Shown piece by piece: positions 1 to 12,100 of a DNA stretch of 64,000 bases. Below the pieces are notes generated by a model. That model saw nothing but the letters and a program-made list of their open reading frames with translations, was not told the origin of the DNA and searched no databases. Both the position numbers and the translations under genes were made by a program. Source of the DNA: Imbricaverruca yamaguchii (lineage: Eukaryota > Arthropoda > Thecostraca > Neoverrucidae); the NCBI GenBank assembly GCA_034440575.1, contig JAOTOL010001563.1, forward strand, positions 1 through 64,000, read 5' to 3'. Position 1 is the stretch's first letter. Every line of letters starts with the position of its first letter.

Positions 1-190
1 GGACTTGCAGGAGCAGCTGGCTCTCTCGGATACCAAGTTGGGCAACATGATCAAGGAAGATGAATCTGCGTGCATCCGTCGTCGTCGATCACCGAGCTGA
101 TCCGCTGCATCCGCTCCCAGGCGGACAGCCCCTCATCACCGGCCTGGCTGCCAAGGACATGACGGCCATGCAGCTAGGTCTGGCACACGG
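1..190 (+). CDS. NOP58: NOP58 exon (NOSIC region), frame-disrupted
   Basis: Encodes the stretch from [18 protein letters not shown] through an [19 protein letters not shown] segment to [19 protein letters not shown]. These pieces lie in three different frames: frame of base 2, then base 60, then base 85, then back to the base-60 frame by about 132. At least three 1-base indels are therefore present relative to the family. The donor after CAC-GG or CAC-AG leaves phase 2, which joins correctly to exon 2. Because the rest of the gene is intact, consensus sequencing error near the window edge is the simplest explanation; genuine decay is possible. Three further partial copies of the exon end follow downstream, so the donor actually used is uncertain. 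Confidence 0.7.
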
Positions 191-3100
191 GTGGGTGTTA
201 GACGGCCTCATCCCCACTGGCCTGGCTGCCAGAGACATGACGGCTATGTGGCCGGAGTCTTGGCACACAGGTGGGTGGACAGCCTCATCACCGGCCTGGC
301 TGCCAAGGACATGACGGCCATGCTGCGGCTGGGTCTCGCACACAGGTGGGTGTTGGACAGCCTCATCACTGGCCTGGCTGCCAAGGACTTGACGGCTATG
401 TGGCCAGGTCTGGCACACAGGTGGGTGGTAGGTCCTGCATGTGGGTGTGGGTAGCGGGTCTTGTGGTCCTGGCTACGCCGTCGTTTGGCTCTAGGTGTCA
501 AGGTTTGCCAGTATCTTCCGGTTTTGGTCGGTCTCAAATTAGTCTGGTGTTTTTTTTAAGTTGATTTACCGGCTTAGTGTGAAATTGTGGGGTACCAGGT
601 GGTTCGGGCTGGGGTTCCCGTCGTTTGGGTTTTAGCTCGTTCAATCCATGCGCGGGGCACAAACCCCAGCGTTGGAAAAGTGGCCCTTTTTTGGAACTTT
701 TGCAATCAAAAGATTATACACTCCGGAAAAAATACACTCCTTGCATTGCTGGATGAAGACATACTTAACTAGCAAGACAGCTAGATGTCATTATACAATA
801 GTGATAACTTGGGTGGAGAGGAAAATTAAGTCATACTGGGTCCCCCTACCACATGAAGTTTCCAGTATAATTGAGGATAATACACATTTGTTATTTCGAG
901 TCATCTGTAGGCACATTCAAGAGGAGGCAGGAGTAAAGCCAAAAATGAGATGCCAGCCAGATTAGAAGAATATCAGTTTGCTAGCATGCACAAGTACAAC
1001 ATATGTCAATGGATGGCAAAATATGGATCACTGCAGTCTGAATATGATCTTAATGCCACTGAACATTCCATATTTCACAACATTCCATCTTCCATATCAT
1101 TCCATAACATTCCATTTGTGCATGTGCGATTTATGGTGAGTGCAGGTGAATTAATAAACAGCCACCAGTGCATCCATGTGTATGTTCTCCATTTGTGGAC
1201 AAACCTCAGAACAGAGTCCAGATGTGCTCAGAAGAATGTATGGATGAACACCAAGAGCTAGAGTGGCATCCACACAACTGGTAAGCCACAAAGTGTAGCA
1301 CTTCCCCCAAATCTCCAAAATACTGGTGGATATGAGCCATGTTTTGCTACAGCATAGGAATTGTCATGGGCACTATTACTTTTCCACACATGTTTTACAC
1401 ATTTTGCCTCCATGAAGCATACAAAGGTATTAGGTTTGGCTAAGTTATGCTAGATTTTTTTTTTTGTAAGTTATCCATTCATCAAATTCCTTTCGGAATC
1501 ATTCAGGAATATATAAAAAAGTTTTTGAATTTTAAAAAACACTCGGGCTAGCATAGGCTGTTTGGTTAGCATAGGCCATTTACTTTTAATTTCTTAATTC
1601 ATTTTAATACTTTTAATTAATTGCTTATAAAAAATTTATTAAAAAAGATTTTCTTGCATCCAGTTAGGCTGCAGCTTTTTCTTCATTTATAACATCACAT
1701 TTCATGGTATATTTCCCAACCAAACCCGAGCCACTTTTTTGGTGTCATTTTGCTACCCAACTGCACTTGCCAAAAAAATGTGCAGTCACATCATGTAAGT
1801 ACCTACATTATGAACATATTCATAATCATTGCACGAAAAAATAAATTTCAAGAAATCAAATCACCTTAAACTGCAAATTTGTCCATTCAGAAAGTCAGAC
1901 CAGAAATGTTAAGAGTATAATGGTATTCAATGGAGAATATGGACAGGATGCACCTAATAATTCCTGAACATTTCATGAAAGCACAAATAATGCTTGAATG
2001 CATGCATATCTATAATATCTGCAGTCAATGTGCACTGAAGAGGCCCAGCCCCCATTTTGAAAGAAAAACATTCACGCTTCAAAATTAAAGTGAAAGTGAA
2101 AACAAAATTTTGAAGTGAAAACAAAATTTTCCAGACAAAAGCAAAGCAATCAGTTTTGTTCATTTCTACGCTTGTCGGCAAAACATCGCAGCAATTAATA
2201 TTATCATGTCCTGCTCCTTGTATTATCTGAAGATTTCCCGTCACACAACACAAGCTTACAGCTTTGGTTTATCCAAATCAATAACTCGAATTACCGCGAA
2301 GATATTTGATATAGGTAAGTAGGTAGGTACCTACATAGTCAGATAATACAACCTCTAATACCTCGAGCCAAACACGCAGTCAATTCCTTCCAGATGGCAG
2401 CGAAAAACTTTAAAGAAAATCCTTCATTGAATAAAAAAAACCACTACGCTCCGCTAACCAAATATAGGAATTCACCTTCACCAGCCCGACCGGTTCGTTC
2501 TTGGATTCAATGAGTTCACCGCTCTCCATCTCCCACTCCGGCCGGAGCTATTTGAACCATTGCCACGAAAAGCCATGGATAATGCATTTCTTCTTGGTTC
2601 CTTGGAGAATGATATGTTCCGCATCAATTGGGATGGATAAAACTGTTCATATTTATATTATTAAGCAGTCAGGAGCGATGTACATAAAAGATATCGGAAG
2701 GATTTTCCACATGAAAATTGCCTGAATGGTACCAAAACGTTCCTAAAACCTGCTAACACTTTGCTCCAAAATGAAGACCCATAGAACCAGAAATTTCACC
2801 TTCTTTCGATTTCATGACTTATATTGTTTCCGAATTTCATCAACAAGCGGGAATAGTTGCATTCATGCCACTCCGACCGCGAGGTTTCCCCCACTCCGGA
2901 CAAATTCAGATTTACGTGTGTTGACCTAATTCTCTACACTCTTATAAGCCTCATTCTGATCCAATGATTAATTTCTTCCCACAGTCCTGATTATTATTAA
3001 TTGAGAAAAAAGTTCCCTGTAATTCTCTTGGCAATTTTCTCTAACTTATTTTTATTTTTGGTATTTCATAGCAATCATGGCGCGAAATGAGACGCTAATT

Positions 3101-6100
3101 TCCGCTCGTCCGTGACGATAGTCTGTTTTACAGCAGCAATTTGCCCGCCCGTCTAGTCGCTTTTCATCCTTCCAAATCATTCCTTGCTTCTACTAAACAT
3201 TCCAGACATGAACTAAAAGTGCATTGAAATACATTTAATATTAATAAGGATTGACTTCAATATTTTTTTCAGCTTTCTCATTTGAAAAAAAAAAGAAAAT
3301 TTCATCGTGGAGAGAATAAAATATTTTAGACGGATTGTTTTAGTATAACTTTCCTTCAACCATTATATATTCCGAAACCCATATCCCGAAGTAACATTTT
3401 AGACCCTCCCATTTTAGACCCAGCGGTGCACGAACGTCCTGCTCTCGAGGTATGTTGTGAATTTGTATTAGTTATGCGGTGTTGGTACCTATGCTAGGAG
3501 TGGCGGGTATTGATATATAAACTTGGTTGACATCGATTAAGTATACTTTTGTGTTCATTTTCTCTACCATTGCTCAGGAAGTTGCCTTATAAGTCATTCA
3601 CGTAACGTGGATGACTTCAGACGACGATGTGTGGTGGACCCCATCTGGTTGTCTGTGAGACACTAGGATAAGAACCTAACAAATTACTTAAAGGCGTTTT
3701 ATTCTTGAGGAAGAAGAATTATCGGGTTATTTTACGACGCATTCAACCGCAAGGTCGCATAGCGCCGCCACCCTATATCACACCGATTGGTCGTGGGTGG
3801 ACTGCAAATGCCGCCGGCCGTGAGATTCGAGTCCCACGCTCCACCATCTAGGCTACCGAGGCCCCTGGGTTTTTTGTTCTTCATTCCAGGAGACATCACT
3901 GCATTTTCAAAATTTATACACTTCGTTATATATAAAATGTATATACTCCGTTACTTGGTGCTTCAACATACACCCCATAATTTGGCAAACTAGGAAATTA
4001 TACACCCCATAACATAGTGCCTCTCAAGATTATACACTCCATACTTTGGCAAGCCAAAAAATTATACACTCGAATCCAAGACTGAGAAGTGAAAATCCAA
4101 CACTGCCTGTAGCCCATGGCCCTTGAAACATGAAGCTAAAGTCTCGGAATCATGGTCTGGGCTTCTCGATAACGATATAAACCTTTTTTGTCAAAATTAG
4201 AGGGCGTGTGGCGATTTGTCCCGAGAACATCCAATAATGGATCTTACGTCTGGCAGCACAATTCCAAGTGCAGGCTCATCTGCTCCGCCTCTGATCCGAT
4301 CTCTGATGCAGTATCAGCTTATAGTATTGATGTTTGTATCATCATCATAAATATAGGTATCTCTCAAAACCAATGAAGTGGGCCGCGGTAGCTCAGTTAG
4401 TAGAGCGTCGGACTCTTGATGGCAAAATTCTGGGTTTGAATCTCACAACAGACGGCATTACCAAGTCTACTCACGCCCAATCGGCGTGAGAGGTTGGTGA
4501 TGCTATATAACCGAGCGGCTGAATGCGTCATAAAAAAACCAACATTCTTCCTCTTCAAACTTCATGAAAAGGTAGCCATAAATACACTATCAACTTCAAA
4601 TTGAGTTTGATGAACTACCAAAATGTGGTAAAGTAGTCTAGGGGCAAGTTGCTCGTCTCCCAATCAAAGATTGTGGGTTCGAGTCTTACCCGTCCCTACC
4701 CTTGGCCCGCGACCAATCGACGCGAGGGGTTGGCGACGCGATATGACTGAGATGTCTACGTGTCGTAAAACCAATAACCGATAAGCTACACAAATGTTAT
4801 CAAGGACATTATTTCCATGGCGACTTTGGACATCCGCATGTACTCGTTTCAACATCTCGCACATAACGAAAAACCAGTATTTTAACAGTGCTGAGTCATA
4901 TTCAATTGAATATTTAATTCCCTGGCATCTAAAACATACCTTGGCATATCGAGGAAATGGGCACCCGTACATTGTGCGCATCCCACGTCTGGTCTCGTAA
5001 GGTGTTTTGTGTAGGTGGAGACTGATCTTTGAGTCAAGTTGGGAATGTATGGGCAGCCAGGTGTGGTGCTGGATCAGGTCCAGAAGCAGAAGAGATATGT
5101 GGAATATGAACTGTATGCAGTGAAATATTTTCAGGGGAAGATACGGTGGGTGGAAGATACGACTTACCGAATATTGAAGTGACATTCTTTCCACGTAAAA
5201 TTTATAATATCCTGCTTATAGATGTGTGTTTGGGCAGTGTATTTGTGCTTAATGCGGTGTTATGGTCGTAACTTCAAAATGATCATGCACATGCTCATTA
5301 TGGAGAGTAGAACGCCCACATCCCATAATAGAGTTCCAAATATTGATACTACCCGCAATGCAGTGCCTTTTACTATTACTCCTGGACACAAAAACGCCGT
5401 TAAAGATAACCATGACTTTACCTTGTAGCACCTTACAGATGCAGACAAATTGTGAATAGCATGTAAGTTCATGTAAGTTTTGACATCCCAGTATTCATTT
5501 TTTAAAAAACATTTTTTGACCGCCCGCCCTCGCCTGCCTGTTCCAGTCTGGTGTGTTGTGTACCGTCCGCCCGTCATGTGCCGACTCGCCTGCCTGTTCC
5601 AGTCCGGTGTGTTGTGTACCGTCCGCCCGTCATGTGCCGACTCGCCTGCCTGTTCCAGTCTGTCGCGGTACAAGCTCAAGTTCTCGCCGGACAAGGTGGA
5701 CACGATGATCGTGCAGGCTGTGTGTCTGTTGGATGAGCTCGACAAGGAGCTGAACAACTACGTGATGCGCTGCCGGGAGTGGTACGGCTGGCACTTCCCC
5801 GAGCTCAGCAAGATCATCACCGACAACATACCCTTCATCAAGGCCGTCAACATGATGGGTGAGTGGCGACACCGAGTGGCGCCGAGTGTCCGTGGTCGGC
5901 AGGGTGGTGGGCCGGTGAGCGGATTGGGAGTCGCTAATTATGTTTCATTGGGTTCAAGATGAAGCACAACTTCCGATAACTCAGACAATACTCGTTCTAC
6001 CTCTTGGGTGCTCATTTTTTCTCCAATTTTACAAGGTTTGCACCATCATATGAGCTTTCCCTATACCCTGTTTGCAAGATGATAGAGTACATCCTTGAAT

Positions 6101-9100
6101 TGGATTGAAGGCATTCTGATAGGTTGTGTTGCGAATGTGCTTAGACGTGTGTTGAATGTTCGGTGTATAGTCGTCAATTTACTTGCGGTACCATGCAGTA
6201 TTTATATAGCAATGTTTTTTTAGTAGTATATTTATACAGCAGTATTTATTGTAGCTGTGCTTTTAGCTGTACCAACACTGGATTATATGATATGGTTTCA
6301 TAGCTACGGGTCGCCGGTATGTCATGTACAAATGTACAGGTTTTATTGATGTGCTACTTCTTTTTAACTCTACTACCAGAGGTGTTCATTTTTGATGATT
6401 TTATGAATCATTGCATTTTTATCGAATAAACTAACCTACTGTAAAGCCAACGAGTATAACATCAACTATAAATAAGCTTGCTCATATCCCCTGAGAGTGG
6501 CTACTATTCGTTTCTTCAGTATCATCCACTGGCACAAGTGGTTACTCTCTATGTGTTTAGTACCATACACTGACACTGCCTTTCCTGGGACACAATTAAT
6601 GTTCACACATCTTCAATAGCATTCACTTACCTGCAGCTATCCCTTGGGAAATGGGTACCCACTGTGCATTTAGCAGCACCCACAGACCTGCCCTTATCCC
6701 CTTGGAAGTAGCTTCCCTTCCATATTTTGGTTGGTTGGCTGGTTGGTTGGTTGATGATGATGAATTGGGGTTTAGGGGCGTGTCAACTGCCATGGTCATC
6801 TTGCACTATTGGTTGGTTGGTTATTGGCTTTACAATACATCGACTGTTAAGACATGTAGCGTCGCTAATCTCTGGCCGATTGGTCGCGGGCGAAGGGTAG
6901 CGACAGGTGAGACTCGAACCCACAACCTTTCAATTGTGAGACGAGTAACTTACCCCTAGGCTACTCGTTCCCCTTCCATATTTTGTGAATGCAGGAAGTA
7001 TAGTTCGCGGGGTCTGCTTTCAGGGATGAGGACAAACGCGTTGGACTTGGACTTCTCGGATTTTCTCCCGGAGGATGTGGAGGATAGCCTGAAGAAGGCT
7101 GCCGAAATATCGATGGGGACCGAAATCTCTGACTCTGACGTTGACAACATCCGCCATCTGTGTGAGCAGGTGTGTAGCGCGCCGCCTCCGTCCCCGACCG
7201 TCCGTGGTGCTCGGTGGCACCGTGCTGCAGATGTCGGCACGTCACATCGTGACAATCCGGCCCACGGTTGCCCGCGTGCTAATGATTTGCTGATTAGTAT
7301 TTCAAACAGCCTCCTCGAATTTACTAAGTACTCAGTAAAAAAGCAAATTTACGCAATGCTTTGGTCTGATCACTTGTTTTCATTTGCGTGGGCTGGACAC
7401 CAACAACACTAAATGTTCATTGTGTGCAACATATCACACAAAATTTGGCTTGAAGAAGCATCTGTTGGTTCTGATTTTCCATATGCAGCCGATCAGCTAC
7501 GCTGGCTTCGAAGCCGGTGCATAATCGGTTATGTAAACTAGGCGCCGCATGACCAACGCAGTCGATGCGCCCCTAAGCCCAAACAATGAAAACACATAGC
7601 CGGTTATTCGGCCACGCAGGCGTCAACGCGGGCCTCTGTGCGCATTGTGACGTAGCCCTCTGTGCCCTGCCGTAGATTCTGGAGATCACCGAGTACCGTG
7701 CTCAGCTGTCCGAGTACCTCAAGAGCCGCATGGCCGCGGTGGCTCCCAACCTGAGCGTGCTGGTGGGCGACATCGTCGGCGCCCGGCTCATCTCTCACGC
7801 CGGTCTGTCCAACATGTCACCACCATAGTCGTGTTGTAGATGGGTGCCGGTCTGTCCAACACGTCACCACCATAGCCGTGTTGTAGACGGGTGCCGGTCT
7901 GTCGAACACGTCAATACCATAGTCGTGTTGTAGACGGGTGCCGGTCTGTCCAACACGCCACCATAGCTCGTGTTGTAGATGGGTGTCGGTCTGTCGAACA
8001 CGTCACCGCCATAGTCGTGTTGTAGATGGGTGCCGGTCTGTCCAACACGTCACCACCATAGCCGTGTTGTAGACGGGTGCCGGTCTGTCGAACACGTCAA
8101 TACCATAGTCGTGTTGTAGACGGGTGCCGGTCTGTCCAACACGCCACCATAGCCGTGTTGTAGACGGGTGCCGGTCTGTCCAACACGCCACCATAGCCGT
8201 GTTGTAGACGGTGCCGGTCTGTCGAAACACGTCATGTGTAACACGTCACCACCATAGTCGTGTTGTAGACGGGTGCGGTCTATCCATCGTTTGTCGTGTT
8301 GTAGACGGGTGCCGGTCTGTCGAACATCGCCCACCATAGTCGTGTTGTAGATGGGTGCCGGTCTGTCGAACACGTCACCACCATAGCCGTGTTGTAGATG
8401 AGTGCCGGTCTGTCCAACACGTCACTACCATAGTCGTGTTGTAGATGGGTGGCGGTCTGTCCAACACGTCACCACCACCACCATAGTCGTGTTGTAGACG
8501 GGTGCCGGTCTGTCGAACATGTCACCATCACCGCCATAGTCGTGTTGTAGATGGGTGCCGGTCTGTCGAACACGTCACCACCATAGTCGTGTTGTAGACG
8601 GGTGCCGGTCTGTCGAACACGTCACTACCATAGTCGTGTTGTAGACGGGTGCCGGTCTGTCCAACACGCCACCATAGCCGTGTTGTAGACGGTGCCGGCT
8701 GTCACGTACCACCTAGCCGTGTTGTAGACGGTGCCGGTCTGTCGAACACGTCACCATAGCGTGTTGTAGGGTGCCGGTCTGTCGAACACGTCACCACCAT
8801 AGTCGTGTTGTAGACGGGTGCCGGTCTGTCGAACACGTCACCACCATAGTCGTGTTGTAGACGGGTGCCGGTCTGTCGAACACGTCACCACCATAATCGT
8901 GTTGTAGACGGTGCCGGTCTGTCGAACACGTCACCGCCATAGTGTTGTAGATGGGTGGTGGTCTGTCGAACACGTCACCATCATAGTCGTGTTGTAGATG
9001 GGTGCCGGTCTGTCGAACATGTCACCCCCATCACCGCCATAGCTGTGTTGTAGACGGGTGCCCGTCGGCAGCTGCCACGCCGCTCTGTGACACTGACGCC

Positions 9101-12100
9101 ATCCCTACCATACAAGTTTATACTGGTGTCCAGCAGCTGTTCAACACTGACGCCATCCCTACCATACAAGTTTATACTGGTGTCCAGCGGCTGTTCAACA
9201 CTGACGCCATCCCCACCATACAAGTTTATACTGGTGTCCAGCGGCTGTTCAACACTGACGCCATCCCCACCATACAAGTGTGCATTAGTATCCAGCAGTA
9301 TTTCCCACGCAAAAGATTGCAAACGTGCAATTACGGTGCAACAAATATTCACTGAATAACTGAAGTGGAGCACCCATATTAGAGCAGTGCCATAGTACCC
9401 CTTGCATTTGCACGTGACGTGTGTGCTGTCTGGTACCTGTGTGATGGATATTATGTAGCGGTAGCTTATCTACGTGATGCCTTACCTGCCCGGAGGTGAC
9501 GTACATGTGCGGTGGTGACCAACGTGTGTGGTGAAACTTTTCCTGTGGTGGCACCTCTCCTGCATGGGAGTACTTTCCCTTGTGTTGTGGTGACTTACAT
9601 GTGAGTGAGTGATAACTCATTGTTGTCCTGCGTCGGCCAGGCTCGTTGATGAATCTGGCCAAACACCCGGCGTCAACGGTGCAGATTCTTGGCGCAGAGA
9701 AGGCGCTGTTCCGTGCGCTCAAGACCAAACACGACACGCCCAAGTATGGTCTCATCTACCATGCCCAGTTCGTGACGCACGCCTCCACCAAGCTGAAGGG
9801 CAAGGTGAGGTGGCGCTGCTAATGCTGACGATCCCAGGATGGTGTGTCATGCCTAACGCGTGTGACCCGGGCATGAAACAGGGCTGGTACCACTCTTGAC
9901 CCTGGGATTACTCGTGAGCTGGCATTGCTCGTGACCATGGGGTGGAGGTATCGCTGGTTACGGTCGCCACCTGGAGATGAGCGCTGAGTTGGCAATACTC
10001 GTCACCCTGGGGTGAAATTACACTGGCTACGGTTGCCACCCAGAGGTGAGCACAGAACTGCAAATACTCGGGACCCTGGGGTGGGCCGGCGCTTGTTGCG
10101 GTCGCTACCCTGAGGTAGATTGGGTGTGCTGAGCGTGGACTGCCCCGTACTATGCTAAGCGGAAGTTCTTCATCGTCTTTATGATAATAGGAATTATCTT
10201 AGGCTTTTTGACCACCCTTTTACCGATGCCCAATTCTCAACTTATCTTGTTTCATTCTCGATGCTGGATAGTGCCGAATGGGTTTCCCGTCTCGGGTACC
10301 AGGGCGTCGGCAGCTCAGTGGTTAAGCTGAGCGCCTGACAAGCTAGAGGTACCCCAGGTTGGATTCCCCATGGCACCCGTCCTTTCTGCCAGGGTGAGAG
10401 GCAGGCGACGCCATATGGCCTCAGCTGCTAAGTGTGTCGTAAAGTCACAACCACCGTCTGCGTCTCGGCGGGTTCACAGTTGAGGCCGCTGGGCGCAAAA
10501 TGGCCCTAGATGTCGACGCGCCCTTAGACTCCAATCCTGGGCGCTAAATGACCAACCATGGTCGATGCGCCCTAAAACCACAATCACACACACACACATA
10601 AGACTCCAATCCACCACCACAGTTGAGGCCACCACACAGTGTCCGTTGAGGTGGTCCCAGCCGGTGAGATCCGCCCGCCTTGGGCGCCGACTGACGGGCC
10701 TCGTGTGCGGCCAGGCGTCTCGCATGCTGGCCACCAAGGCGGCGCTGGCGTGCCGCGTGGACGCGCTGGGCGAGGATCCGCCCGCCTGGGGCGCCGACTG
10801 ACGGGCCTCGTGTGTGGCCAGGCGTCTCGCATGCTGGCCACCAAGGCGGCGCTGGCGTGCCGCGTGGACGCGCTGGGCGAGGATCCGCCCGCCTGGGGCG
10901 CCGACTGACGGGCCTCGTGTGCGGCCAGGCGTCTCGCATGCTGGCCACCAAGGCGGCGCTGGCGTGCCGCGTGGACGCGCTGGGCGAGGATCCGCCCGCC
11001 TGGGGCGCCAGGGCGCCGACTGACGGGCCTCGTGTGTGGCCAGGCGTCTCGCATGCTGGCCACCAAGGCGGCGCTGGCGTGCCGCGTGGACGCGCTGGGC
11101 GAGGATCCGCCCGCCTTGGGCGCCGACTGACGGGCCTCGTGTGCGGCCAGGCGTCTCGCATGCTGGCCACCAAGGCGGCGCTGGCGTGCCGCGTGGACGC
11201 GCTGGGAGAGGACGCCAACGCCAACGCCCAGCTGGGCGTGGAGCACCGGGCGCGCCTGGAGGCTCGACTGCGCATGCTCGAGGAGGGAGGCAGCCTGCGC
11301 CTGTCCGGCTCGGGACGCAAGTCGGCCAAGTTTGACAGCTACCAGAACAAGAGGTGAGCGGATGGCACCTTCTCTGAGCACCTGCCGCAGGCGTTGGTCA
11401 ATGCGCGTTGTAAGATGGCTGAATAGCTGTGCGAGTCATGCGGTCCTGCCAGTGGGAGTGTGCAAGCGTTAAGCGTCAGAAATTTTTCGCGAAATACGGT
11501 CAGTGAGTGTAGTTATGCCATTTATTGACCACTGAATCGACATGCTCCCCCAAATGAGTATCGGTATCGCGCTTGTTTGTGACTTGTTTGTGAAGTATTT
11601 GTGAATATCATGCGTGTCTTTGAATCATTCATACCTCGTTTATAACTATTTCTTGTACAAGTGTCATGCTTATGCTCATAATAACGATTGCGGGATCCGG
11701 GATTGCGATTACGAACATTCCGTAGCGCAATTCCAGACGAAGGGATTACCTATGATGTGCTATGTTATCAAATGCCAGTTTATAGCATGTGTGTTTGTAT
11801 CGTTATCGTTTATTATATCAGTGTCACCGAATTAGGTACATCTCGGAACACGCAAAGCCGGAACAGTAATGTAAGTTATTTCTTCAAAACTGGGTTTGCA
11901 GGACTTTATATCTCTAACACAAAGCTGTGTGGTGGTGGCAATATCAACCATCAATTTCGCCGCTTTTCATACTTGACATCACTAAGAATTATTTTAATTC
12001 TCTTAATAGTGGGCAAGCTGCAGTAGGTTTGTTGGTAAACTTCCTATTGTATGATGCAAATGAGACATGATATTTTCAAAAGATGACTTTGTTGTGAAAA

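Noticed and set aside
648..1261. Small ORFs in the AT-rich part of NOP58 intron 1
   Set aside because: No conserved motif and not phase-compatible with the gene.
4380..4541. Functional tRNA gene at 4380, 4633, 57947 or 60056
   Set aside because: A and B boxes are present but acceptor and anticodon stems do not close, and a shared SINE body and tail follow, several with target-site duplications.
7788..9068. Regular 47-bp repeats resembling a CRISPR array
   Set aside because: There are no unique spacers, the whole unit repeats, no cas genes are present, and the context is a eukaryotic intron.
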